Below, in pieces: positions 9,703-19,040 of a stretch of 64,000 bases of DNA. The notes under the pieces were generated by a model. That model saw only the letters and a list, made by a program, of their open reading frames with translations, did no database searches and was not told the origin of the DNA. Position 1 is the first letter of the stretch; each line of letters starts with the position of its first letter. The stretch lies in assembly GCA_907163375.1 (NCBI GenBank), contig CAJQUW010005771.1:1-64000 (forward strand). Direction: 5' to 3'. The position numbers and the translations under genes were made by a program. The DNA is from Prostheceraeus crozeri (taxonomy: Eukaryota; Platyhelminthes; Polycladida; Euryleptidae).

Positions 9703-10929
9703 ATGGAAAAGCCAAATTTAAAAAAATTATATTCGTCCGCATCATCCTGTTCTTCTTATTCGACGAGATCAACGGGATTTGAAAATAAATGTTTTGATAA
9801 TAATAATAATAATAATCCATGTATAGATGTTAATCTTTTGTTTGAATTACAAGCCGAAATATTTAGAGAACAGACTAAAGGTTTACCTTCTATAGAAACT
9901 AATTATTGTTTATTTCCAGGTGATCCATTTATTAAATTTATGGAGATTGTAAGTAAATATAATGATGTAGCTTATGTTGAATTAAATAAAGAAAATATGG
10001 TTATAGTAGGACATAATAATGTTTACGGATTTATTAGAGCAGTTTTGCCGATTAGTAATACTGATTGGATAGAAACTAAAATTATTAATTATATCAATAT
10101 TAAAGAATTAGTTAAAAAATTAAAATCTTTTTCCAAAGAAAAAATAAGATTATTTGTTGATGAACAAAATCAATATAACATTCACATAGAGAGTAAAAAA
10201 CATAATGAAGAATTATTATGTCAAGTTTATTATAGAGACACAATTTATAAACAAGAAACATTAGAAATGCCCCAAAGATATGATGATGATACGTATATAG
10301 GATTATATTCCAACTTAAATATTAATTTATTAAAATCTTATATAAATGGTTTAGCTCAACAAGAGAAAATTTATATGTGGACAACACCTTATACTATTAA
10401 CAATGACCATAATCATAATAAACGAACCGAAGGTTCTAGGGCTTTGCCCGATCTTAAAGAATCTTATGATAATAATGATGATAATAATATAGATGATGAT
10501 AATATAGATGATGATTCTGAAACATCTGAAAATGGTGTAAATGGTAAAAAAGATTATAAAAATATTAGTAATTATAAAAATTTATCTAAATTTCATTTTC
10601 TTACAATTGAAAATAATAATGATGGTATAGTTGAAGATACTGTTAGACAACTATGTGTCGGGTCTACAAAATTTAAATTAGGATTTACATCTAATCAATT
10701 TAAAATTTTATCATCTTTAATAAAAACTAAAAGTGATTCAGATTATAGTGGTGTTATTAAATTTTCCAAAAGAGAACAAAGACCAATATTTTTCTCTATT
10801 ATATTATTATCAGATAAGAAATGTAATTTAGAATTAGATATTCCAATCAGGGAATGGTATCCAATCCCAAAAAGTGTAATTTATGATGATGATGAAAAGA
10901 ATCAATTTATGATGATGAAGAATCAATAG
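9703..10929 (+). CDS. Polinton protein of unknown function
   Basis: The protein is 408 residues, with no certain domain. It has a Ser-rich N-terminus, a globular part at about 45-235 (NYCLFPGDPFIKFMEIVSKY...), an acidic Asn/Asp linker (DDNNIDDDNIDDD) and a second globular part at about 290-390. Two similar-sized beta-rich halves, upstream of the polymerase and in its direction, could suggest a replication helper such as a sliding-clamp-like factor; this is speculative. A GC-rich double hairpin lies in frame in the linker (10,424-10,449) and is translated KRTEGSRALPD. The start follows AATATAAAAAAATGG. Confidence 0.65.
   Translation: MEKPNLKKLYSSASSCSSYSTRSTGFENKCFDNNNNNNPCIDVNLLFELQAEIFREQTKGLPSIETNYCLFPGDPFIKFMEIVSKYNDVAYVELNKENMVIVGHNNVYGFIRAVLPISNTDWIETKIINYINIKELVKKLKSFSKEKIRLFVDEQNQYNIHIESKKHNEELLCQVYYRDTIYKQETLEMPQRYDDDTYIGLYSNLNINLLKSYINGLAQQEKIYMWTTPYTINNDHNHNKRTEGSRALPDLKESYDNNDDNNIDDDNIDDDSETSENGVNGKKDYKNISNYKNLSKFHFLTIENNNDGIVEDTVRQLCVGSTKFKLGFTSNQFKILSSLIKTKSDSDYSGVIKFSKREQRPIFFSIILLSDKKCNLELDIPIREWYPIPKSVIYDDDEKNQFMMMKNQ
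10424..10449 (+). repeat. GC-rich double hairpin 6
   Basis: GAACC-GAA-GGTTC (10,424-10,436) is followed at once by GGGC-TTT-GCCC (10,439-10,449). It is inserted in frame in a low-complexity acidic linker of the 9,703-10,929 gene. Confidence 0.85.
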
Positions 10930-10969
10930 TTAGTGAAAATAAATTTAAATTATCTTTTGATAAAACATT

Positions 10970-11040
10970 GTATGATGAAACTTAATATGATAAAACTTAA
11001 TATGATAAAACTTAATATGATTAAACTTAATATGATAAAG
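10970..11040 (+). repeat. 15-base tandem repeat
   Basis: About four and a half copies of TATGATAAAACTTAA lie in the spacer between the 9,703 gene and the polymerase gene. The rest of the spacer to 11,159 is AT-rich and non-coding. Confidence 0.8.
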
Positions 11041-11159
11041 AAAAAAAATAACTAAAGAACGTGTAATATATAATAATATAAAATAACACTCAAGTCCTTG
11101 ATATTAAAAGGTTTATATCTAAAATTAAAACACAAATTTTTTCTTTAAAAAATAAAAAA

Positions 11160-14100
11160 ATGGAAAATACCAAGTTTTATTGTAACTTATGTAAAAAAAA
11201 GTTGCAAACAAAAAGAAGTTATCAATCTCATTTAAATAGTAAATTGCATTTACAAAATGTAGAACGAGTTGATGAAGGAAATATATTAAAATTAAATAGT
11301 TATAAAAACTATCTAGAAACATTGTCTACTGATATAAAAGTTAAAAAAATGTTTGATGATTATTCACATTCGGAATATAAAAAAGTTTTTAATAGTGAAG
11401 ATGAGACCCTACCAGATGGAAGATATTTATTTAGCGATACTGATGAATTTGATGAAGCTGAACGAACCGATGAAGCGGTAATAGATATAAAATATTTATT
11501 TAATGAATCTGTTGAACATAATGAAACCGATGAAACTTTTTATAATCTATTAACAAACTTTTATAATATATTTAAGAAATCTTTCAAATGTTATATGAAT
11601 GTAGAAGTACTTTATACAAAAAATGGACCTGATGGAATTCCTGAAGAAATAATACAAGGACATTTTACAAATTCACAAGAAATTCATAATGTAAATGATA
11701 TACAACCCATATTTGAATCGATGATACTTAAATTAGAAAATTGTATAATTGAAGCCCAGTTACGTGAATCTGGTTGGAGATTTGTTAAAATACTATCTAA
11801 GAAAATAGTAATTGAAAAATATAAAAATAATACTGGTGGTAGTTATGTTCCTTTGCCTTTCAGTTCTCCACAAATAATCAACATAAAAAATGAAGATGAT
11901 TATTGTTTTCTGTGGAGTATTATAGCACATTTACATCCTGCAAAATATCACAGAGAAAGACTAAGTCATTATAATAAAGAAGAATACATAAATGAATTTG
12001 ATCTTTCTGATGGCTTAGATGAATTTCCATATGATTATAATAGGTTAAAAAAGTTTCATAAAAAGAATAAAAATTTAATAGAAGTAAATGTTTTTGAATT
12101 AAATGTGAATTATGTTTCTATTGGTAAAATTGCTCCACTTTACTCAGATTCAAAAAAATTTTATTTGAATAATAAAAATTTATGTCAATCAGAAATAGTA
12201 TATAATGATAGGGGAAATTACATGCATCATAATATTTTTTACCAAGGAAATATAATATGTACTGAAAAATTTGAAATTATAAAAACACTATCACCAATAA
12301 TGATTAGTCATAATAATTATAAAGGACGTAATTATAATTATGATTATGATACCGATTATTTATCTTTATCTTTAGAATATCAACAAAAATTACAAAATTT
12401 AAATGAAATTTTACAAAAATGTAAAACAGATTATCAACAACAAACAAAAATATTAGTACAAGAATATGGCCATAAATATCAAAATAAGATAGAAACGATT
12501 CAAAAATTAAATGAAGACAATAAAGAATTAAATAATGAAGAAAATGAAACCAATCAAAAAATAAATGAATCTTTAAAAAAATGTCTACAACAATATAAAG
12601 AACAATATGATAAAGAATATAGTTATCAGTTACAAATATTAAATCAAAATTTTCATCGAAATACATTTAATCTTAAAAAAGAAATTGATGAAACACATGA
12701 AATATATCAAGATAAATTTGAAAAACTAGAACAGACAAAACAGCCAGCACAAGCGAATATATTATATTATCAGGGTCATTTTATATTGTGTAAAGATGTT
12801 TCTATATTCACAAAAACTTCAGATAATGCCAATTTTCCTTGTCTCCAATGTATGACAAGTTTTAGAACTAAAGAAGAAATGAATAGACATTTGGATAATT
12901 GCCAACAAAATGAAGCAGTCAGAAACACATTTCCTAAAGATGATTATTTAGAATATAATAAATGGTATTTTAAAAATGAAGTACCCTTTACTATTTATTG
13001 TGATTTTGAAGCATATAATGTTAATATGACACAAAATCGAACGGAAAGTTCCAGGGCTTCGCCCGATTCTGAAAATGATAATTCTGAAAGAAGTGCACCT
13101 GAACAAAGGAAGGAAATATATTTATTTGAACAAAAACCATTATGTTGGGGAATGTACATTCATTCAAATTATCCTGAATTATTTAAATCAGAATATTTTC
13201 AATACTATGGTGAAGATAGTTCAGAAATGTTTACAAAGAAAGTAGAAGAGTTACAAAATTATTTTTCACAATTGCTTGAAACAAATATTCCAATGATGCC
13301 ATTAACAGAAAAAGAAAAATTAAATTTTATTAATGAAACAAAATGTTATTACTGTGGAAAAGAATTTACAAAAAATTATAAAAATGGCAAAGGTAGATAT
13401 CTTGATAAGGTAAAAGATCATGATCATCTAAATGGATTATATAGAGGTGCAGCACATAATTCTTGTAATCCTAATGCTAATAAATTTAAATATAACTTTG
13501 TTCCTCTATATTTCTATAATGGTTCTAAATATGATTTTCATCTAGTAATGAAAGATTTATTTTCATCTGAAAAATTACAACAACAACAAATAAATGTACT
13601 ATGTAAAACAGAAGAAGAATATTTTTCAATGCAATTAGGTTGTATTACAATTTTAGATGCATCTAGATTTTTTACTCCTTATTCATTAGATGTTATGGGA
13701 AAAACTTTGAAATCTGAACAATGTAAAATATTAAATAAATATAATTTAAAACCTTTAAAAGGAATATTTCCGTATGAGTACATAACTGGAGATTTTAATT
13801 CTGTGAATAAAATTATGGAAGAAGAACAACTTCCTCCAATAAATAAATTTAAATCAACATTAAAACAATCACAATTATCTGACGAAGACTATGCAGAAGC
13901 TGAAAAGAATTGGAGAGAGTTAAATTGTAAAACAATGTATGATTATACAATGAAATATCTTCAGATAGATGTATTAATACTAGCTGATCTTTTCGAAAAC
14001 TTTCGTGACATGTGTTTAGAATATTACGGAATAGATCCATGTTATTGTTATTCTACACCAGGTTTAACATGGCTAGCAGGATTAAAACATACTGGTGTTA

Positions 14101-15578
14101 AACTTAAACATTATAAAGAAAATACATATGATAAATTATTATTTTTTGAATCTGGAATTAGAGGTGGAGTTTCATCAGTTTTAGGTAATCGTTATGTACA
14201 GTGTTACAATAAAAAAGTAAATCCTGATGATTATGGAATAATGAAACCTTTATCTCAAGAAGAAAGTGATCAGTTTATAAAATTGTTTAATCAAAATATA
14301 GAAGGACTTATATCAAATGAAGATAGTCAAGCAGCAGTTGATGAAATCATGAGAGAAAACTATTTGTTATATTATGATTTTAATAGCTTATATTCTTCTT
14401 GCATGATACAAGAATTACCAACAGGTGAAATGTCATGGTGTAATATTCTTGATTATCAAAAAACATATGATGGAAATTATAATCATGGTTATATATATGA
14501 AGTTGATTTAGTATACCCTGATGAAATAAAAGATAAAACAAAATATTTTCCTTTCTGTCCCGAAAACAAAATTCCTAATATAGAAGATTTTTCAGATTAT
14601 CAAAAATCTTTAATTCCTAAAAAATACAGACCAACAAAAAAACTTATGTTAACACAAAGCAATAAAGGAAAGTATGTTGTTGAAGGAAGAATGCTAGATT
14701 GGTATTTAGATCATGGAATGATTCTCACCAAAATACATCGAAAACTATTTTATCAAAAATCTAGGTGGTTAAAAAATTATATAGAGTTCAATATTGAAAA
14801 ACGCAAAATAGCTAAAAGAAATAAAGATGATTTTGGAAACGTGTTCTTCAAATTAATGAATAATGCATTTTATGGTAAGACTTTAGAAAATGTGCGTAAT
14901 AGACAAAATATTGAAATAGTTTATGATAAAGATAGGTTTCAAAATTTAACAAGGAAACCTACATATAAAAGAACTACTAGATTTAGTGATGAACTATGTG
15001 CTGTACATTTACGTCGAATTAGCGTAAAACATGATAAGTTTAATTTCATTGGTTTCACTATATTAGAATTAGCTAAACTATTTATGTATAGATTTATATA
15101 TGATTATTTAGCACCTGCTTATGGCAAAAACTATAAATTACACTTTACAGATACCGATTCTGTTTTCTTAGAATTAACAATACCGTATAATTCTACACTT
15201 GATGAAGAAATTAATAAAATAAAAGATATCATTCATCCTTCTGATTTATGTAAAGTAAAAGATGAATTAGAAGGAAATGAAGATTTCATAACAGAAGCTA
15301 TATTTTTAAAATCTAAATGTTACTGTTATGATACAACTAATAATATTAAAACACATAAAACATTAAAAGGAATTTCAAAGGCATCAGTGGCTAATCAAAT
15401 AACATTTCAAGATTATAAAAATGCATTATTTAATAATGAAATAAAAACAGCATGTAATTATAGACTTAATTCAAAAAAACATAAAATGTATTTAAAAGAA
15501 GAACATAAATTAGCATTAGATCCATTTGATGATAAAAGAAAAATTTTACCTGATGGAATAACTACTGAACCTTTTTAA
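11160..15578 (+). CDS. Polinton DNA polymerase B (protein-primed)
   Basis: An uninterrupted frame of 1,472 residues. Seen in order: a C2H2-like finger at 8-31 (CNLCKKKL...HLNSKLH); a long coiled stretch at about 405-535; a second finger (CLQCMTSF...) near 560; exonuclease motif I DFEAYN (about 613-620); a Cys/His module (CYYCGKEF...DHDHLNGLYRGAAHNSC, about 727-765) that marks Polinton polymerases; exonuclease II YNGSKYDFHL (about 787-797); exonuclease III YLQIDVLILADLF (about 933-945); polymerase motif A DFNSLYSSCM (about 1,072); motif B KLMNNAFYGK (about 1,231); motif C DTDS (about 1,330). All catalytic motifs are present. The family replicates linear DNA from a protein primer. The start follows AAAAAATAAAAAAATGG. 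A double hairpin sits in frame just after exonuclease motif I. Confidence 0.96.
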   Translation: MENTKFYCNLCKKKLQTKRSYQSHLNSKLHLQNVERVDEGNILKLNSYKNYLETLSTDIKVKKMFDDYSHSEYKKVFNSEDETLPDGRYLFSDTDEFDEAERTDEAVIDIKYLFNESVEHNETDETFYNLLTNFYNIFKKSFKCYMNVEVLYTKNGPDGIPEEIIQGHFTNSQEIHNVNDIQPIFESMILKLENCIIEAQLRESGWRFVKILSKKIVIEKYKNNTGGSYVPLPFSSPQIINIKNEDDYCFLWSIIAHLHPAKYHRERLSHYNKEEYINEFDLSDGLDEFPYDYNRLKKFHKKNKNLIEVNVFELNVNYVSIGKIAPLYSDSKKFYLNNKNLCQSEIVYNDRGNYMHHNIFYQGNIICTEKFEIIKTLSPIMISHNNYKGRNYNYDYDTDYLSLSLEYQQKLQNLNEILQKCKTDYQQQTKILVQEYGHKYQNKIETIQKLNEDNKELNNEENETNQKINESLKKCLQQYKEQYDKEYSYQLQILNQNFHRNTFNLKKEIDETHEIYQDKFEKLEQTKQPAQANILYYQGHFILCKDVSIFTKTSDNANFPCLQCMTSFRTKEEMNRHLDNCQQNEAVRNTFPKDDYLEYNKWYFKNEVPFTIYCDFEAYNVNMTQNRTESSRASPDSENDNSERSAPEQRKEIYLFEQKPLCWGMYIHSNYPELFKSEYFQYYGEDSSEMFTKKVEELQNYFSQLLETNIPMMPLTEKEKLNFINETKCYYCGKEFTKNYKNGKGRYLDKVKDHDHLNGLYRGAAHNSCNPNANKFKYNFVPLYFYNGSKYDFHLVMKDLFSSEKLQQQQINVLCKTEEEYFSMQLGCITILDASRFFTPYSLDVMGKTLKSEQCKILNKYNLKPLKGIFPYEYITGDFNSVNKIMEEEQLPPINKFKSTLKQSQLSDEDYAEAEKNWRELNCKTMYDYTMKYLQIDVLILADLFENFRDMCLEYYGIDPCYCYSTPGLTWLAGLKHTGVKLKHYKENTYDKLLFFESGIRGGVSSVLGNRYVQCYNKKVNPDDYGIMKPLSQEESDQFIKLFNQNIEGLISNEDSQAAVDEIMRENYLLYYDFNSLYSSCMIQELPTGEMSWCNILDYQKTYDGNYNHGYIYEVDLVYPDEIKDKTKYFPFCPENKIPNIEDFSDYQKSLIPKKYRPTKKLMLTQSNKGKYVVEGRMLDWYLDHGMILTKIHRKLFYQKSRWLKNYIEFNIEKRKIAKRNKDDFGNVFFKLMNNAFYGKTLENVRNRQNIEIVYDKDRFQNLTRKPTYKRTTRFSDELCAVHLRRISVKHDKFNFIGFTILELAKLFMYRFIYDYLAPAYGKNYKLHFTDTDSVFLELTIPYNSTLDEEINKIKDIIHPSDLCKVKDELEGNEDFITEAIFLKSKCYCYDTTNNIKTHKTLKGISKASVANQITFQDYKNALFNNEIKTACNYRLNSKKHKMYLKEEHKLALDPFDDKRKILPDGITTEPF
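13039..13064 (+). repeat. GC-rich double hairpin 7, inside polymerase
   Basis: An imperfect GAAC...GTTC arm (13,039-13,051) is followed by GGGC-TTC-GCCC (13,054-13,064). Order and sequence match the double hairpin at 10,424. It is translated in frame as RTESSRASPDSE within the exonuclease domain, apparently without harm to the frame. Confidence 0.8.
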
Positions 15579-15666
15579 TTTTTTAATTTCTAAGATAGAC
15601 AAATTTGATATATACATAAAATAAAAAATAATAAAATATTATAACACTATATTTGTATATTTTTTA

Positions 15667-16434
15667 TCACTCGGTAAACAAATCTTCTATAACTCTATCA
15701 TGAATTTTTTTATCAATATTAATTGTAATGAATCCATAATCTTTTGACCAAGCATTGTTACACGATTGTTTAAATTCATCTTTATTTCTTACACATAAAT
15801 CTCTTAACAAATCACTTAAGTTTCTTGCATTTATTTCAAATAGTATAAATATATTTGCATTCTTTCTAATAACACTTCCGTCTAATGAATACATACTTTG
15901 TGTTAAATAAAAAACACTACAGTTATTATGTCTACCTCTTGTGAAATAATTTCTCTGAACTGACTGATTTCTATCATTAACACAATCATCAAAAATTACA
16001 CAATGTTTCATTGTTTTATCTAGTTTACTAGGATCTTGCATATTACCACTATCATCTATTAGTTGTATCTTTATATGCTTATTTTTATTGGTTTCGACTA
16101 ACTGATTATTTTTTGTTGCTTCTTCACACCACGAACTTATTTCTTCTTCATCTTCAGATTTTTCATATTCTTTGAATAATGAAGCAATTGCTGTTTTTTT
16201 AAGATTATTTTCAAATCCATATTTTAAAAATTGATAGACGGGTTGTTCTGCCGTTGTTGTATAAATTATAAGATTGTTATAATACAAAAAATTTGGAGTC
16301 GTTAAAATTTTAAATAATAGATACGTTTTTCCACAACCTGATCTTCCGCAAATAACTGACAAAACTTTATTAGATAAATTTGGATGATGATTAAATTTAA
16401 GTTTCTTTTTATTTAATGGGGGTAGTTCACTCAT
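15667..16434 (-). CDS. Polinton packaging ATPase (FtsK/A32-type)
   Basis: The protein is 255 residues. Walker A GRSGCGKT is at 30-37, Walker B VIFDD is near 145-150, and VFYLTQS about 30 residues later matches the sensor strand of A32-like genome-packaging ATPases. In Polintons, poxviruses and adenovirus-like systems such enzymes pump DNA into the empty shell. The frame is whole and of normal length. It is convergent with the polymerase gene (88 bases between ends) and leads a minus-strand run with the minor capsid region. The start at 16,434 follows TTTTTATTAAAAAATG. Confidence 0.93.
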   Translation of the reverse strand: MSELPPLNKKKLKFNHHPNLSNKVLSVICGRSGCGKTYLLFKILTTPNFLYYNNLIIYTTTAEQPVYQFLKYGFENNLKKTAIASLFKEYEKSEDEEEISSWCEEATKNNQLVETNKNKHIKIQLIDDSGNMQDPSKLDKTMKHCVIFDDCVNDRNQSVQRNYFTRGRHNNCSVFYLTQSMYSLDGSVIRKNANIFILFEINARNLSDLLRDLCVRNKDEFKQSCNNAWSKDYGFITINIDKKIHDRVIEDLFTE

Positions 16435-16517
16435 TTTTTAATAAAAAAATTTTATTTTTTTTATTTTTTGTTTCTAAAGAAGAAGAAAATTAGACTTCTC
16501 TAGCTTCGCGTAGGAGT

Positions 16518-17306
16518 TTATACCTCCCGAACCAAAAGATCTATCATAATCTCTTCACCTCCAAAATTTATTTCTTGTCCTTTCTCATCAGTGATTCTAA
16601 TGTTAATGTTGTTAATAGTTTTTCTTGTAATAGGAAAATATATTAATGTTTGTGGAAATACATTTAATCTATAACCAATGGGTATAGTAAAAGCTGGAAA
16701 ACTGAATATTAAATTTGATAATTTACCATTTATATATCCTCCTTCAATAATGTCACAATGTACAACAATTGAATTTATTTCAGTTATTTTTGGAATCTTC
16801 TCACCTAAATGATAACCTTGACTATAGGTTTGTTTATTAAATCCTAATAGCTTTGACAATGATCTATCATGATTAAAATCAACTTGATGATTTTCGTCTA
16901 GAGTAAGAGAAAATTTATTAACTGCCGGTTCAACTGCAAAATGTAATTGTTTCTTATCTTTAAATGGTATACCTAAATGTCTCTTAATTTCATTTGATAT
17001 TGATTAAACTTCGTAAGAACCAGGAAGAAAAGTTAATATTTTCCATGTTTTGCCTTTATCAGTAGAATATCTAAATTGATCATTCACATCTTTGATAACG
17101 TTTTGAATAGTGTTAAATGTAGAGAAACTAGTCAATGCAATTTGATAATTTTTATTTTGTTCCAAATGTAGAATGGGTTCTAAATTACAAGTGTGTGATG
17201 AAGTAGTTGTTATAATTTTTAACGTCGTACTAAATTTTGATGAACCCAAAATCTCTGTCAAATTTTCTAAATGATTATTAATTTTTTCTAAATCTGCTGA
17301 ACACAT
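16518..17306 (-). pseudogene. Polinton minor capsid (penton) region, broken
   Basis: The start at 17,306 follows TAACAAAAAAATG. Residues such as YQIALTSFSTFNTIQNV, and farther on GYHLGEKIPKITEINSIVVHCDI, match the pattern of Polinton minor capsid proteins: an N-terminal 'Y-x-I-AL-x-x-F-x-T-x-N-x-I' block and a later 'ihvhCDli'-like strand. In adenovirus-like particles this single-jelly-roll protein forms the five-fold vertices. It lies next to the ATPase, as in other Polintons. The region does not read as one protein. Confidence 0.75.
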
Positions 17307-17361
17307 TTTTTTGTTAAAATTTTAAATAAATTTTTTTTTATGAAATATTTTTTTATGAAAA

Positions 17362-18192
17362 TTAAAAACAACAACATATTTCAGCTATACTTTTATAGTC
17401 CTCTTTATTTAGAATCTTCTTTTTTAACAGTCTTTTCAATAGAGCATGCATTTCATTGAAACTAGAATTATGTCCTTCTTTTATTGCAGATATTAAAATA
17501 TTTAATCTATTTAGTAATTCTTGTGGATCATCTGGTAAAAATATGGTTGTTTCTGTTTTCTGTTTTTCAGATAAACCTTTCCCTACTTTAACTCCCGTTG
17601 ATAATAAATTTTCTAATTGTTTATAACGTCTAAGAGATGTTACTGCACCAACTCTATCTAACATAGCTTTATATTTTATGAGATCTTCTACAGCATAATT
17701 ATTTAAATCTGCTCCTCTTAAAAGATCAACAAAATTTCTATCTAAATTAAAAGGAGATTTATCTGGTGAAAAAATTAAACCTCGAAAAGGTTGTGGAAAT
17801 ATTTCTTTTTGTCCGAGATAAAATCTAGGTATTGTTTTTCCATCTATAAATGAGATAGAATGTTCAAATTGCATAGATTTTGGTAATTTCTTATTAATGT
17901 TTGATTCTAGTAATCCATAGTCATCTAATATAGTTTTGTGTTCTGGATCTGTTATATCAATTTGTTTATCATTATTTGTACTTTCTTTTTCAAGAGTTTT
18001 AAATGGTTTCATAGTTTTCTCAAAATCAGTTTTTACTTGCTCGGTTTGCTGCATTTTTTCAAACATATCAGATTGAATACCAGCTTTTATCATTCTATGT
18101 TGAAGATGATTTTCTTTCATAATATTTCTTTGTTTTATTAACTCTTCTAATTGTTTTATTCTTTTAAAATTATCAGCTCTAATTTTATCCAT
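17362..18192 (-). CDS. Polinton conserved-type protein of unknown function
   Basis: The ATG at 18,192 is preferred over upstream alternative starts because it follows TTTTAAAAATGG, as in sister genes; this gives about 276 residues. The first 90 residues are charged and coiled (NFKRIKQLEELIKQRNIMKE). The middle has IPRFYLGQKEIFPQPFRG. The end is a helical bundle-like segment (LLNRLNILISAIKEGHNS... then LLKRLLKKKILNKEDYKSI) that closes CCCF. Similar proteins sit beside the minor capsid gene in other animal Polintons, to my knowledge without a known role. A scaffold or core function is possible. Confidence 0.6.
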   Translation of the reverse strand: MDKIRADNFKRIKQLEELIKQRNIMKENHLQHRMIKAGIQSDMFEKMQQTEQVKTDFEKTMKPFKTLEKESTNNDKQIDITDPEHKTILDDYGLLESNINKKLPKSMQFEHSISFIDGKTIPRFYLGQKEIFPQPFRGLIFSPDKSPFNLDRNFVDLLRGADLNNYAVEDLIKYKAMLDRVGAVTSLRRYKQLENLLSTGVKVGKGLSEKQKTETTIFLPDDPQELLNRLNILISAIKEGHNSSFNEMHALLKRLLKKKILNKEDYKSIAEICCCF

Positions 18193-18313
18193 TTTTAAAA
18201 TATAATATTTGAATTTTGTGGTAACATTGGAATACAGTAAAAACATTTTACTGAACAAATTATTTTTTTATTGCTTTGTTGTTTGACATCTTTTCGTTTA
18301 AAGTTTTCTCGTT

Positions 18314-19040
18314 TTAAGTTTTGTTTAATAAAGTTTTGTTTAATAAAGTTTTGCTTAAATTTTCGCTTAAAGTTTTTAGCTCTTCTAAAAAAATTTTGTC
18401 ATTTTCTTCATTAGAAATTTTACCACCAGTAAAAGTTTTACCATCACTAGAAATTTTGCCATCCTGTCTATTCTTATCATCAACTTTTTCGGACTGTAAT
18501 TGAAAGGTTTGATTTACTTCATTAGCTATTTGATCAAATTTTTCAATCTCATCCAACGTAATAACATTATCATCACATACTCTTTGAAAGTAGTAGTGTA
18601 ATTTATCATAGACTTCTTTAATATGTAAATGCTTAGTTTTTAATGATTTTCGTTTCTTAGTTATTAAAGATTTATCTAACATTGTAACAAGTGAAGGTTG
18701 CAAAAACACCCGTACCTGTTAAAGCTGTAGAAACTACTGGAATTACTAAAACACCAGAAGATATAACAATAGTGAGAGCACCTAAACTTATTGTTAAGAA
18801 TATGCCAATTCCTTGTGTTACATTCTTAACTTTAGTCCATCTCTTTCTTAATTTTTTATAATGCTCTAATCTTAATAATAATTGAGATTCTTTATCTTTC
18901 ATATAGCGTACTCTATCTTTGTGTTTTTCTTTGTTCATTTTTTCAATGTCCATTAAAGTAGAACTACGTTCATATGATAACGAAGGATATATTCTTGCGG
19001 TTTCTTCCACTTTTGTTTCATCCACTTTTGTTTCTTCCAT
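18314..19040 (-). pseudogene. Polinton terminal gene region, membrane-type protein, broken
   Basis: The ATG at 19,040 follows TCTTTAAAAATGG and lies inside the right TIR. Its product begins with a small repeat (EETKVDETKVEE), then basic helices (RLEHYKKLRKRW) and a long hydrophobic segment (GIFLTISLGALTIVISSGVL), so it is probably membrane-bound. The lower part of the region encodes charged helices and a short DGK/GGK repeat (DGKISSDGKTFTGGKIS). I recognise no family. Whether this was one gene or two cannot be told. Confidence 0.5.

Noticed and set aside
12304-12666. Minus-strand Tyr/Phe/Leu-rich frame inside the polymerase gene
   Set aside because: Composition shadow of the coiled-coil part of the polymerase.
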